From Clostridiaceae bacterium (GTDB lineage Bacteria; Bacillota; Clostridia; Clostridiales; Clostridiaceae): a DNA stretch of 64,000 bases. The stretch is from assembly GCA_902363375.1 (NCBI GenBank), contig CABIZX010000002.1:62001-126000 (forward strand), in the 5' to 3' direction. A model generated the notes under the pieces. That model saw nothing but the letters and a program-made list of their open reading frames with translations, was not told the origin of the DNA and did not search any database. Position numbers and translations under genes: made by a program. The first letter of the stretch is position 1; each line of letters starts with the position of its first letter. Below are positions 27,226 to 36,966 of the stretch, in pieces.

Positions 27226-28611
27226 ATGAAGAAATGCATAAAGATGATGCTAACTATAGTAGTCTTAACACTAGTAATGGCAACATTAAGTGCTTGTGGA
27301 ACTAAAGATGAAGCTAAGAATGGCCAAAATTCAAGCACAGAGGTTAAAACTATAACTACTGAAGAGTTAGAAAAGAATATTAGGGATGATAAATGGATAG
27401 TTGTTGATACAAGATCAAACGATGCATATAATGGTTGGAAGCTAGATGGTATTGAAAGAGGCGGACACATTGATGGAGCTGTAGATTTTTCATCGGATTG
27501 GATAAATGCAAAAACAAAAAATAAAGAAGAAAGTCTAACTAAGGATTTAGAGGCTAGAGGAATATCAGCAGAAAAGAATGTTGTTCTGTATGATTCAAAT
27601 GGAGAAGATGCAAAAGAAGTAGCAAATTATTTATCCAAAAAAGGATTTAAGAATTTATATACATATGACGTAAAGGAATGGGCTAAGGATGAAAGTAAAC
27701 CTATGGTAGCTTATCCTAATTATCAAATGTTAGTTCCAGCGTCATGGATTAAGGATTTAATTGATGGAAAAAATCCAGAGACTTATGAGGGAAAAAAGTT
27801 TAAGATATTTGAAGTTTCATGGGGCGAGGAAAAAGATTCACCAGATTATCTAACTGGACATATTCCAGGAGCGGTACATATAAATACGGATGAATTAGAA
27901 GAAGGACCGTTATGGAATCGTCTTTCAGATGATAAACTTATAGAATTTGCTAAAGCAAATGGGGTAACTACAGATACAACTGTTGTGTTATATGGTGGAG
28001 ATACTGCAGCAGCTTCAAGAGCAGCTGTTATATTTAAATATTTAGGAGTAAAAGATGTTAGATTATTAAATGGTGGGACTAGTAAATGGGTAGATGCTGG
28101 CTATGAGGTAGAAACTAAATCTAATCCCAAAGTTGCTGTGGAATCCTTTGGTGCAGATGCCCCATTAAATAAAGATTATATTATTGATTTCGATAAGGCT
28201 CTTACAGCAGTAGATAAACCAGAAGAAAATACCTTGGTGGATATTAGAAGCTGGGAAGAGTATATAGGAAAAACTTCAGGTTATAGTTATATTCAACCGA
28301 CAGGACGTCCAGTATGTTCTTTATGGGGGCATGGTGGTAGTGATAGTTCTAGCATGGAAGATTTCAGAAACGAAGATAATACTATGGTTAGTGGAGATCA
28401 AATTCTAAAAATGTGGAAAGAATATGGTATAACACCAGATAAAAATCTAATGTTCTTCTGCGGAACAGGTTGGAGAGCAGCTGAAGTTTTATGGTATGCT
28501 GATGTAATGGGACTTGAAAACATATCTCTTTATGATGGCGGATGGAATGAATGGAGTGGAAACACTGGAAATGAAGCTGGTCCAGTAACAACTGGAGAAC
28601 CACAAAAATAG
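27226..28611 (+). CDS. Lipoprotein with three rhodanese domains
   Basis: A 461-residue exported sulfurtransferase-like lipoprotein. The signal peptide ends in the lipobox LSAC (Cys25). Three rhodanese domains follow, at about 40-160, 165-290 and 310-450. Domains 1 and 2 have Asp-Ser-Asn or Gly-Gly-Asp where the catalytic Cys loop should be (LYDSNGED, LYGGDTAA), so they are inactive copies. Domain 3 keeps the active Cys in FFCGTGWRA. Hence one catalytic and two structural domains, acting outside the membrane. A small membrane protein gene follows 20 bases later and is probably co-transcribed. The sulfur donor and acceptor are unknown. Confidence 0.88.
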   Translation: MKKCIKMMLTIVVLTLVMATLSACGTKDEAKNGQNSSTEVKTITTEELEKNIRDDKWIVVDTRSNDAYNGWKLDGIERGGHIDGAVDFSSDWINAKTKNKEESLTKDLEARGISAEKNVVLYDSNGEDAKEVANYLSKKGFKNLYTYDVKEWAKDESKPMVAYPNYQMLVPASWIKDLIDGKNPETYEGKKFKIFEVSWGEEKDSPDYLTGHIPGAVHINTDELEEGPLWNRLSDDKLIEFAKANGVTTDTTVVLYGGDTAAASRAAVIFKYLGVKDVRLLNGGTSKWVDAGYEVETKSNPKVAVESFGADAPLNKDYIIDFDKALTAVDKPEENTLVDIRSWEEYIGKTSGYSYIQPTGRPVCSLWGHGGSDSSSMEDFRNEDNTMVSGDQILKMWKEYGITPDKNLMFFCGTGWRAAEVLWYADVMGLENISLYDGGWNEWSGNTGNEAGPVTTGEPQK

Positions 28612-28631
28612 GAAAAAGCTAGGTAATAAAT

Positions 28632-29051
28632 ATGATTATAAAAAATATTTTAAATTGGATAGGTACTATATTGCAAATTTCTCTAACAATATTTGCTATA
28701 GTAATATATAATTTATCAAATAAAAAGATGGGACTGGTTAGACATTTTACTTATCAAAATTACAAATGGGATGGTATAAATTTAAGATTTTACACAACTT
28801 GTGTATTAAGTCTATTAGTAATTGCCTTTATAGTTTTATACTATATTAAATATAGAAATGCATCAGAACCTAGAAAAACTACTTCTTTTAAAATAAATAT
28901 AGTGTTTATAGTATTAAGTTTTATAGCGATAGCTTTTGCTGTAATTTATAATACGGATAAATTACTCACATACTATGTATTTGTGCTAGTATCTATATTT
29001 ATTTTGTTGATAGAGTTTTTAAAGCTTGGCTTTTTTCAAGCTGAAAAGTAA
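28632..29051 (+). CDS. Small four-helix membrane protein
   Basis: A 139-residue protein with about four membrane helices (roughly 8-28, 55-75, 88-108, 112-132). I do not recognise a family. It starts 20 bases after the rhodanese lipoprotein gene and ends before a shared terminator, so it is the second gene of a two-gene operon. A role as membrane partner of the lipoprotein is a guess. Confidence 0.7.
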   Translation: MIIKNILNWIGTILQISLTIFAIVIYNLSNKKMGLVRHFTYQNYKWDGINLRFYTTCVLSLLVIAFIVLYYIKYRNASEPRKTTSFKINIVFIVLSFIAIAFAVIYNTDKLLTYYVFVLVSIFILLIEFLKLGFFQAEK

Positions 29052-29090
29052 ATTTCTAGTATATAAAATTTTAATTTTTAATATCAGTTT

Positions 29091-29128
29091 AAAGTCCAGG
29101 ATATATTGAATTATCCTGGACTTTAAAA
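29091..29128. terminator. Bidirectional terminator
   Basis: A perfect 13-bp stem (AAAGTCCAGGATA with TATCCTGGACTTT) between two convergent genes. Confidence 0.85.
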
Positions 29129-29152
29129 TATTAGTTAATATAAATTATTTTA

Positions 29153-29638
29153 TTACTTAACAGCTTGAAGTACAGCTTCATAGTTAGGTTCATCGGTAAC
29201 CTCATTACAATATTCTACATAGATAACGTTATTATTTTCATCTAATACAAAAACAGCTCTAGTAAGTAAACCAAGTTCATTAATATATACTCCATATTTA
29301 TCACCAAATTCTCTATTTTTGTAGTCTGAAAGAGTAATGACATTTTTAATGCCAGCAGCTCCACACCATCTAGCTTGAGCAAAAGGTAAGTCCATAGAAA
29401 TGGTGTATATGGTAACATTATCAAGCTTAGAAGCTTCTTCATTAAACTTTCGAACTTCCATATCACAAACACCGGTATCTATAGAAGGAACAACCACAAA
29501 TATTCTTTTTCCTTTAGTATCTTGTAAAGTGATAGGTTGTAGTTCGTTATTAGTTAAAGTAAAGTCAGGGGCTTTATCTCCTACTCTTAATTGGATGCCT
29601 TTTAAAGTAATTGGATTGCCTTGAAATGTAATTTTCAA
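29153..29638 (-). CDS. tpx: Thiol peroxidase (Tpx)
   Basis: A 161-residue atypical 2-Cys peroxiredoxin that reduces peroxides using thioredoxin. The start is taken as TTG at 29638: AAAGGAG ends nine bases upstream, and the protein then begins [11 protein letters not shown] like other Tpx. The in-frame ATG at 29647 directly abuts the ribosome binding site. The peroxidatic Cys58 is in [11 protein letters not shown] and the resolving Cys92 in ARWCGAAG. It is cytosolic and monocistronic. Confidence 0.92.
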   Translation of the reverse strand: MKITFQGNPITLKGIQLRVGDKAPDFTLTNNELQPITLQDTKGKRIFVVVPSIDTGVCDMEVRKFNEEASKLDNVTIYTISMDLPFAQARWCGAAGIKNVITLSDYKNREFGDKYGVYINELGLLTRAVFVLDENNNVIYVEYCNEVTDEPNYEAVLQAVK

Positions 29639-29747
29639 GCATATCATCTCCTTTTAAGTTTATATTATCTAAATATAATATGCGCAATTACATTATTTTT
29701 ATGACGAGGTTTTTTCTTAAATAGAATATACAATTTATAAAAGCATT

Positions 29748-30299
29748 TTATAAAACTGCCTTTATAGCTATGATAATTAAAATAATTCCACCTAAAATCT
29801 CAGCTTTTTTACCAAGCAAATCTCCACATTTCTTTCCTATAAAGATAGCAAGGAAGCTACATATAAAGGTAGTTATGCAAATAATACAGATAGCCGGAAC
29901 AATAGATATATTCATAGCACTGAAACCAATTCCTACAGCAAAGGCATCTATACTAGTAGCTATTGCTTGAAAGAATATAAGTTTATATGTAAGGAGAGTA
30001 GTGTTATCTTTATCACTATCTTTATCAGGGAAGAAACCCTCCTTTAGCATATTTCCACCTATAAATCCTAATATAATTAGAACTAAGATACCTGCATATT
30101 TGCTTAAAATTTCTGAGAACATTCCTCCTGCATAATAACCTAATAAAGGCATGAAACCTTGGAAAAAACCAAAGAATAAAGGCATAGCAATAATCTCTGA
30201 TTTAGTAGCATCCTTATATACCATACCATTAGTCATAGATACTGCTACAGCATCCATACTAAGACCTAATCCTATCATTATAATTTCTATAATACTCAT
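29748..30299 (-). CDS. mntP: Manganese efflux pump MntP
   Basis: A 183-residue membrane protein with six helices in two repeats. Each repeat has the acidic signature of the family: GLGLSMDAVAVSMTNG at the N-terminus and ATSIDAFAVGIGFS in the second half. It exports Mn2+. The start at 30299 is set by AAGGAG; upstream in-frame ATG codons fall inside the riboswitch. Control by the Mn2+-sensing RNA upstream fits the function. Confidence 0.93.
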   Translation of the reverse strand: MSIIEIIMIGLGLSMDAVAVSMTNGMVYKDATKSEIIAMPLFFGFFQGFMPLLGYYAGGMFSEILSKYAGILVLIILGFIGGNMLKEGFFPDKDSDKDNTTLLTYKLIFFQAIATSIDAFAVGIGFSAMNISIVPAICIICITTFICSFLAIFIGKKCGDLLGKKAEILGGIILIIIAIKAVL

Positions 30300-30351
30300 T
30301 AAAAAACTCCTTAATCTTATTTTGTTAAATTGTAAACTATCCTCCTCATAT
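30300..30351 (-). other. Leader between riboswitch and mntP
   Basis: A short spacer carrying the AAGGAG site of mntP and a GAGGAGG-like sequence further up; no gene. Confidence 0.4.
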
Positions 30352-30512
30352 AAAATAAAAGACCCATGTATAGCGTTTAAAGTGTACAAAGATAAATACA
30401 TTTTAATTAAGCTATACATGAGTCTTGTTCTTTAAGGCAAGCCAGATTAAAAATTAATCATTATGTTGACTTGTCACGTATAAATATAATTATACGCAAA
30501 CTACTCCCTCAC
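30352..30512 (-). promoter_or_regulatory. yybP-ykoY manganese riboswitch
   Basis: Read on the minus strand, the RNA has GAGGGAGTAGTTTGCG (from 30510), a stem closing in ACGTGACAAGTCAACA, then CTGGCTTGCC and AAGAACAAGAC, all typical of the yybP-ykoY aptamer. The 3' part forms ACTCATGTATAGC with GCTATACATGGGT followed by TTTTATTTT, a terminator that Mn2+ binding should prevent from forming. mntP lies just downstream. Confidence 0.88.
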
Positions 30513-30833
30513 GATACATTATTTTATTATTATATTATAAAGTTATGAATAAGTAAATGAATTCTGTAATTTGATTTAGATTAAATGCTGAATTTATAGA
30601 TTATATTTTAAGAAAATATTAAGGCATATAAGATTATTAAAAGTTTGATATAAGTAGAAATATTGGATATAATATACATGTATTAAGCGTAGAAATAGTG
30701 ATAGATAAGCATAAAAATTTCATATAAAAAAATACTAAAAATAACCATTAAGATATGAAAATTTTAAATAGATGATTATATAAATATTTATATAGGAAAT
30801 TTTTTAAAATATACAAAAGTAAGGAGTAATGTT

Positions 30834-32627
30834 GTGATAGAGGAAAAATTTTTAAATAAAATAAGTAGCTATAATGAAAAGATAGATAAATATAAAAAAG
30901 AGTTTGATAGAATTGGATATCTAAGATTAATGGTAATGATATTAGCCTTATATTTCACTTATAGAGGAGTAAAAGATGGAATAACAAGTAAGGTTTTATT
31001 TTTTTCTCTAATTTTCTATGGGACTTTTGTGTGTCTAATAATATACCATAAAAAAGTTAAGAATAAATTGAAATTAGCGGAAGATATGATTGATATAAAC
31101 AATAGATATCTTCAAAGAATTTCTGGCGAATGGATAAATTTTAAAGATATAGGTGATGAATTTGTAAATAAGGGTCATAGGTATGCATCAGATTTAGATA
31201 TTGTAGGGAAAGAATCCTTATTCCAACTAATAAATATAACAAATACTTGGTATGGTAGGGAATACTTAGCCAATACTTTGCTTGAGCCTAATTATGATAG
31301 AAATGAAATCTTATTAAGACAAGAGGCTATAAAAGAGTTATTTGGAGATTTAGATTTTTGTGAGGAGATTGAATATATTGGTAGAAGTAATAAAAGTGGA
31401 TTAGAAAATCCTAAAAGATTATTAAATTATGTAAGAGATAAGGATGTACTTATAAAATCAAAGTTAGCTAAAAAAATTCTATATTTAATGCCAATATTTA
31501 CGATACCTATTTCTCTTATAATTATTATATTTAATTTAAATAAGATAAGCTTATTAATGTATTTTCTATTAATAGCTCAGACTAGTATATGGGTAATATC
31601 CACATTAAAAGTAAATCAAGTATTGGAAAATATAAATTATTTTAGAGGAAGTATGGAAGAATACTTAAATATTTTAACATTGATAGAGAAAAAAGATTTC
31701 AAGTCTAAAAAATTAATTGATATAAAGAAAAGCCTATTTGAGAATAATGGGTCATCGATAAAAGCTATTAGGAAGCTTTCTAATATATCAGAGAAAATAA
31801 ATATAAGACAAAGTAATGGATTAATATATATAGCCTTAAATGTGCTACTTCTTTGGGATTACCAATGTGTATTTTCTCTCGAGGAATGGAAAGCTGAAAA
31901 TGGAGAAAAAATAGAAGGTTGGCTTTCAGATATTGGAGTTATGGAAGAACTTATGAGCCTTGCAGTATTAATGCATATTGATAATAATATATCATTCCCA
32001 GTAATAAATACTGGTAGGAATAAGATAGAGGCAGAGGAACTTGGTCATCCTCTAATAAATAGAGATGTAAGAGTTAATAATGATTTAAATATGCAAGAAA
32101 ATATATTTATAATAACAGGTTCAAATATGTCAGGAAAAACTACATTTTTAAGAACTATAGGAATAAATTTAGTTTTGGCATATATAGGGGCACCAGTATT
32201 TAGTAAGAAAATGGACTGTAGTTTATTAGATATATATACATCCATGCGAATAACAGATGATTTGAAAAATGGGATTTCAACTTTTTACGGAGAATTAATA
32301 AGAATAAAAGAAATTATTGAAGGAGCAAAGAGCAATAAGAATATGATTTTTCTTATTGATGAAATCTTTAGAGGAACTAACTCTAAAGATAGAATTACTG
32401 GAGCAGATGCGGTGATTAAAAACTTAAGTAAAGCTGGAGTTATGGGAGCTTTGACTACTCATGATTTAGAGTTATGTAGTTTATCAGAACAGAAGGGAAT
32501 TAAAAACTATCATTTTTCTGAATACTATAAGGAAAATAAGATATATTTTGATTATAAATTAAAGGCTGGTAAATCAAATACGACAAATGCTAAGTATCTA
32601 ATGAGAATTGTAGGAATTGAAATTTAA
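30834..32627 (+). CDS. Membrane-associated MutS-like ATPase
   Basis: A 597-residue protein with the MutS ATPase domain but no mismatch-recognition domain. The GTG start at 30834 follows AAGGAG by seven bases. Hydrophobic segments occur at about 28-46, 50-70, 210-228 and 232-250, giving two helix pairs that should place it in the membrane. The ATPase has Walker A TGSNMSGKTTFL (about 430), Walker B MIFLIDEIFRGTNS and LTTHDLELC. Members of this group are annotated as mismatch-repair proteins only by their ATPase domain; their role is unknown. It stands alone. Confidence 0.85.
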   Translation: MIEEKFLNKISSYNEKIDKYKKEFDRIGYLRLMVMILALYFTYRGVKDGITSKVLFFSLIFYGTFVCLIIYHKKVKNKLKLAEDMIDINNRYLQRISGEWINFKDIGDEFVNKGHRYASDLDIVGKESLFQLINITNTWYGREYLANTLLEPNYDRNEILLRQEAIKELFGDLDFCEEIEYIGRSNKSGLENPKRLLNYVRDKDVLIKSKLAKKILYLMPIFTIPISLIIIIFNLNKISLLMYFLLIAQTSIWVISTLKVNQVLENINYFRGSMEEYLNILTLIEKKDFKSKKLIDIKKSLFENNGSSIKAIRKLSNISEKINIRQSNGLIYIALNVLLLWDYQCVFSLEEWKAENGEKIEGWLSDIGVMEELMSLAVLMHIDNNISFPVINTGRNKIEAEELGHPLINRDVRVNNDLNMQENIFIITGSNMSGKTTFLRTIGINLVLAYIGAPVFSKKMDCSLLDIYTSMRITDDLKNGISTFYGELIRIKEIIEGAKSNKNMIFLIDEIFRGTNSKDRITGADAVIKNLSKAGVMGALTTHDLELCSLSEQKGIKNYHFSEYYKENKIYFDYKLKAGKSNTTNAKYLMRIVGIEI

Positions 32628-32862
32628 CTTATAAAGTGAAGGCATAATTTGATTATAAGAATTATGCCTAGATATAACAAAAATATATTTTAATAATTAA
32701 TAGATAGGTTTAGATAAAATGAATTATTCTAATAGGGTTAAATAAGAGAATAGTGTAATTTCAAGTATATATTTTAGAATGTTATGTTTATATTTCCAAT
32801 GAGGGTAATATATATGCTATTATCTTCATAATATATATAAAATAATTAGGGGGAAAGTGTAA

Positions 32863-34341
32863 ATGGGAAGATTATTAGAACGTATTACTGACAACTTAGG
32901 GTGGATAGTTCTTGTCTTAGTAATTATTTGGCTTATTTGTATTACTTGGAAGAAAGCGGCACAGGATAAAGCAATTGTAGTTACAGGACTTAAAAGAAGG
33001 GTTATAAGTGGTAAAGGAGGATTTGTAGTTCCATTCTTCGAACAAACTAATAGGATATCGCTTGAAAATATGAAAGTAGAAGTAAAGACCCATGAATCCT
33101 TAGATAGTAACGGAGTACCTATAGATACTGATGGAGTAGCTATAATAAAGGTTAAGTCAGATCCTGCTAGTGTATTACTAGCTATGGAACAATTTAACAC
33201 TGGGAAAGAAAGAGAAACTATAGAAGTAATGAGGGGAACTGTACAAGATGTACTAGAAGGTAAGTTAAGAGAAATAGTTTCTAAAATGAGTATTGAAGAG
33301 ATATATAAAGACAGAGAAATGTTTGCAAATGAAGTTGAAAATGTTGCAAAGAATGATCTTGAAAGAATGGGTCTTGAAATAAAGACTTTTACAATTAGAG
33401 ATATAGATGACACTAAAGGATATCTTCAAGCTCTAGGTGCTAAACAAATAGCTGAAGTTAAGAAAAATGCAGCTATAGCAGAGGCTGAAGCTAAGAGAGA
33501 GGAAATGCAAAAGACTGCAGAAGCAAAAAGACTTGGAATGGAAGCACAAATATTTGCAGAAGCTGAAATTGCTAGAGCTAATAAGGAGAAGGAATTAAAA
33601 GTTCAATCATTTAAAGAGGAAGAGAAAAAAGCACAGGCTAAAGCTGACTTTGCTTATGAAGTTGAAAAGAACATAGTTCATAAGAAGGTTGTAGAAACTC
33701 TAAAAGATGCTGAGTTATTTGAAGAGCAAAGACAAACTGAAATTGCGGAGCAACAAGTACGTAAGAAAGAAAAAGAGCTTGAATCTGCAGTTAAAAAGGT
33801 AGCAGAAGCTGATAAGTATAAAGCGGAACAGGGAGCTGAAGCCGAAAGATTTATGATGATTAAGAGAGCAGAAGCAGAAGCGGAGACAATAAAAATTAAA
33901 GGTATGGCAGAAGCTGATGCTATAAGATTGGTAGGACAAGCGAATGCTGATGCCATGAAAGCGGAAGCAGAGGCTATGAAGAAAAAAGCAGAAGCTTATA
34001 AAGAATATGGAGAGGCTGCCATTGTTCATATGTTAGCAGATAAACTTCCAGAAGTAGCTAAGAATATAGCAGAACCATTATCTAAGACTGATAAAATGGT
34101 AATTATAGATAATGGGGGACAAGGTGGAGCAGCTAAGTTATCAAAAAATATATCAAATATAATGGCTGAAGTTCCAGAGGTTATTAATTCCCTAACAGGA
34201 ATAGATCTTGTAGAAATGATAAAGGGATTAACTTTAAATAAAAATGAAGAAAATAATTTAAAAGATGAAAATAAGACGGTTATAGAACCAGAGACGATAG
34301 AGTCTGAGGTAGAAGAACAGGAATCAGTAAAAGAAATTTAA
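32863..34341 (+). CDS. Flotillin-family membrane scaffold protein
   Basis: A 492-residue SPFH/flotillin protein that organises membrane microdomains. One N-terminal helix (about 8-27) is followed by the SPFH domain (30-190), then a long heptad-rich coiled coil (190-390) full of Glu-Ala and Lys (EAEAKREEMQK, AEAEAMKKKAEAYKEYG), and a C-terminal domain ending in an acidic Glu-rich tail. The length and order match FloT/YuaG-like proteins. AGGGGGAA is the ribosome binding site. A strong terminator follows. No NfeD-type gene is next to it. Confidence 0.9.
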   Translation: MGRLLERITDNLGWIVLVLVIIWLICITWKKAAQDKAIVVTGLKRRVISGKGGFVVPFFEQTNRISLENMKVEVKTHESLDSNGVPIDTDGVAIIKVKSDPASVLLAMEQFNTGKERETIEVMRGTVQDVLEGKLREIVSKMSIEEIYKDREMFANEVENVAKNDLERMGLEIKTFTIRDIDDTKGYLQALGAKQIAEVKKNAAIAEAEAKREEMQKTAEAKRLGMEAQIFAEAEIARANKEKELKVQSFKEEEKKAQAKADFAYEVEKNIVHKKVVETLKDAELFEEQRQTEIAEQQVRKKEKELESAVKKVAEADKYKAEQGAEAERFMMIKRAEAEAETIKIKGMAEADAIRLVGQANADAMKAEAEAMKKKAEAYKEYGEAAIVHMLADKLPEVAKNIAEPLSKTDKMVIIDNGGQGGAAKLSKNISNIMAEVPEVINSLTGIDLVEMIKGLTLNKNEENNLKDENKTVIEPETIESEVEEQESVKEI

Positions 34342-34348
34342 AGAGTTA

Positions 34349-34388
34349 AAAAAGCTCTAGGTTATCAATTTGTAACCTAGAGCTTTTT
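34349..34388 (+). terminator. Bidirectional-type terminator after flotillin
   Basis: A perfect 16-bp stem, AAAAAGCTCTAGGTTA with its complement, ending in TTTTT. Confidence 0.88.
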
Positions 34389-34650
34389 ATGCAAAAATAT
34401 ATTTTATTCCCCAAGAAATATGAAATTTTTACCAAAACCTGTAGCTGCATTGACAAGGGGGAGTCACATTGGTAGAATTGGAAATAGATATGGGAGAAAG
34501 TATGGATAAAAATGTGTTATTATGTTAATTTTGTAGCAAACATTCTATTTTTATATACGAAAAATACCAGTAAATTTCACATTTAACCTTTTTATTTAAT
34601 AGCTATAAGTATTAGAACGCTTATAAAGGTAACCATTAGGGGGGAAAACC

Positions 34651-35853
34651 ATGAATAAGAAACTAAGAGTAATAGCAGCAGTAGTTGTAAGCTGTAGCTT
34701 AATGTCGTCAACGGTAATAGCTGATGATTTATCAGATGCGAAAAGTAAATCTAAAGAAATTCAAACAAAAATTGAGAATAATAAAGCTAAGGTAGCTGAA
34801 TTAGAAGAGAACAGAGATAATATTCTAAGTGAAATTTCTAGTTTATCTAGTGAGATGGACAAGTTATATACTGAAGTTAATCAATTAGGTTTACAAATTT
34901 CTCAATCAACGAAGAAGATAGAAGAATTAGAGCAAAGATCTAGTGAGCTTAAAGGTGAGTTAGAAGCTAACAAAGATTTAATGAATAAAAGATTAAGAGT
35001 TCTATACAAAAGCAAAGGTACAAGCTATCTAGAAATCTTACTTAATGCCGAGGGATTTTCAGATTTTTTTGCAAAGCTAGATACAATTAATACTTTAATA
35101 TCTTTTAATAACGATGTAATAAATGAATTTAGAATAAATCAAGAAGAGTTAGATAAAAACATAGAAGATTCTACTAAGGAAAAGAAAACTTTAGAAAGTG
35201 CAAAGGCTACGGTAGATGCTAGTTTAGCAGATTTAAATGCTAAAAAAGAAGAAAAAAATAAACTTATGGCTAAGGCAGAAGAAGAACTAGGCTCAGCAGA
35301 AAAGTTATTAGCACAAAATGAAGCTGAATCTGAGGAAATTTTATCAAGTATAACGGCTATGGAAGAAGCTGCTAAGAGACCATCTCGTGGTGGGGCAGAC
35401 TCTCAATCAGGCTCCCAATCAAGCTCTCAACCATCTAGTGGTTCATCTTCAAGTCAAGTGTCAACTAATGGAATGTATTCAATAACTGGAACTAGATATG
35501 CTATAACATCTCCATTTGGTTATAGAACTAGTCCAATAAGTGGAAAACAAGAATTCCATAATGGTATAGATATAGGTGCTCCGCATGGTGCACCAGTGTA
35601 TTCTCTTAAGAGTGGAACTGTAACCTATGCAGGTGTGATGAATGGATATGGTAATGTAGTTGTAGTTAATCATGGAGATATAAGTACACTATATGCTCAT
35701 AACTCATCTATATCAGTAAGTGTTGGACAAAAAGTATCTGGAGGTCAACAGTTAGCTAATGTCGGATCTACTGGTTGGGCTACAGGACCACATATACATT
35801 TTGAAGTTATTAAAGATGGAGTTAGAGTTGACTCTGCACCATATTATTTTTAA
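34651..35853 (+). CDS. Secreted M23 metallopeptidase with coiled-coil domain (cell wall hydrolase)
   Basis: A 400-residue exported protein. The signal peptide is residues 1-24 (ending STVIADD). A coiled coil spans about 27-245, as in PcsB/CwlO/EnvC-type hydrolases, where this part regulates activity through FtsEX-like partners. A Ser/Gln/Gly linker (245-275) leads to a LytM/M23 domain with FGYRTSP, FHNGIDIG (metal His and Asp), LYAHNSS and GPHIHFEV (H-x-H). The set of zinc ligands is complete, so it should be an active endopeptidase. AGGGGGG is the ribosome binding site; a terminator follows. Confidence 0.92.
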   Translation: MNKKLRVIAAVVVSCSLMSSTVIADDLSDAKSKSKEIQTKIENNKAKVAELEENRDNILSEISSLSSEMDKLYTEVNQLGLQISQSTKKIEELEQRSSELKGELEANKDLMNKRLRVLYKSKGTSYLEILLNAEGFSDFFAKLDTINTLISFNNDVINEFRINQEELDKNIEDSTKEKKTLESAKATVDASLADLNAKKEEKNKLMAKAEEELGSAEKLLAQNEAESEEILSSITAMEEAAKRPSRGGADSQSGSQSSSQPSSGSSSSQVSTNGMYSITGTRYAITSPFGYRTSPISGKQEFHNGIDIGAPHGAPVYSLKSGTVTYAGVMNGYGNVVVVNHGDISTLYAHNSSISVSVGQKVSGGQQLANVGSTGWATGPHIHFEVIKDGVRVDSAPYYF

Positions 35854-35864
35854 TATATTTATAT

Positions 35865-35909
35865 AAAAAGCAACTAAGTCTTGGATACTCCAAGGCTTAG
35901 TTGCTTTTT
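35865..35909 (+). terminator. Intrinsic terminator after M23 gene
   Basis: AAAAAGCAACTAAGTCTTGG pairs with CCAAGGCTTAGTTGCTTTTT (one mismatch). Confidence 0.85.
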
Positions 35910-35928
35910 GTAAAGTTTATATTTAATA

Positions 35929-35958
35929 TTGACATAGTGTATATAAACGATATATACT
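35929..35958 (+). promoter_or_regulatory. Promoter with overlapping inverted repeat (GntR operator candidate)
   Basis: TTGACA at 35929 and TATACT at 35953 are 18 bases apart. The inverted repeat AGTGTATAT-aaacg-ATATATACT (35936-35958, one mismatch) covers the spacer and the -10, where a repressor would block polymerase. A second palindromic patch, ACAGTACTGT, lies at 35996-36005. The GntR gene in the same operon is the natural candidate. Confidence 0.6.
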
Positions 35959-36102
35959 GTTGATATAAGGAATCTTTAAGGATTAATTTTTTTTAACAGT
36001 ACTGTATATACTGAGCATTAACAGAATGATAAATTGCTGATTAATATATAATGAACTCATTGGGAATGTACATAATAGAAGATAATTGATGGAGGTGTCA
36101 CT

Positions 36103-36966
36103 ATGCCTAATAAGTTATTAGAAATAAAAAATTTAACAAAGGAATATGATGATTTCAAACTAGATAATATTTCTTTTAATTTGGATAAGGGATATATTAT
36201 GGGATTTATAGGGGAGAATGGAGCAGGGAAAACCACGACTATAAAACTAATCATGAATTTGCTTAATAAGGATTCGGGAGAAATTAAGGTTTTTGATAAG
36301 GACAATATCAAATATGAAAGAGAGATAAAAGAGAGAATAGGTTTTGTATATGATGAGTGCTTCTATTATGAAAATTTATCTATTAAGGATAATGAGAAAA
36401 TAATTTCAGGATTTTATAAAAAATGGAGTTATGAAAAGTTTGATAGTTATCTAAAGAAATTTAACTTAAATAAAAAGCAAAAGGTTAAAGGGTTATCTAA
36501 GGGAATGAAGATGAAATTTGCCATTGCATTGGCCCTTAGCCATAATGCGGAGTTCTTAATATTAGATGAACCAGCATCAGGTTTAGATCCAGTTATGAGA
36601 CGTAATATTTTAGATGTGCTTCAAGAAGTTATGGAAGATGAAAATGTGGGAATTTTAATTTCCAGCCATATAATATCAGATTTAGAGAAAATAGCTGATT
36701 ATATAACCTATATACAAAAGGGAAAGATAGTTTTTTCTAAAGCAACTAATGATTTAATGGAAGAGTATAAGATAATTAAAGGCAGTCTTGATTTATTAAG
36801 CAACTTAGATAAAAAGAATATTTATGGTCTTAGAGAAACTTCCTATGGTTTTGAAGGTTTAATGAAAGATATATGCATTGATAAAACTGTAAAACAGAAA
36901 CTTATTATTGAAAAACCATCTTTAGAGGAAATTATGCTAGCTATGAATAAGGGGGTAGGAAAATAA
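36103..36966 (+). CDS. ABC-2 type transporter ATPase, copy 1
   Basis: A 287-residue ATPase of the drug/lantibiotic exporter class. Walker A is GENGAGKTTTIK, the signature is LSKGMKMKFAIALAL, Walker B is FLILDEPASGLDPV, and the switch His is in ISSHIISDLEKIADY. GGAGG precedes the ATG. It is closely similar throughout to the second ATPase at 38746. The permease gene starts with no gap. The substrate is unknown; GntR-linked systems of this layout (Bacillus YtrBC-type) respond to cell-wall stress. Confidence 0.9.
   Translation: MPNKLLEIKNLTKEYDDFKLDNISFNLDKGYIMGFIGENGAGKTTTIKLIMNLLNKDSGEIKVFDKDNIKYEREIKERIGFVYDECFYYENLSIKDNEKIISGFYKKWSYEKFDSYLKKFNLNKKQKVKGLSKGMKMKFAIALALSHNAEFLILDEPASGLDPVMRRNILDVLQEVMEDENVGILISSHIISDLEKIADYITYIQKGKIVFSKATNDLMEEYKIIKGSLDLLSNLDKKNIYGLRETSYGFEGLMKDICIDKTVKQKLIIEKPSLEEIMLAMNKGVGK

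Noticed and set aside
32640..32669. Hairpin AGGCATAATT/AATTATGCCT after the MutS-like gene
   Set aside because: No T run on either side, so I do not call it a terminator.
34469..34528. Possible 19-residue ORF with AAGGGGGAG upstream and a TTG start
   Set aside because: Very short, non-ATG start, no conserved feature and no terminator; chance is likely, though the ribosome binding site is good.
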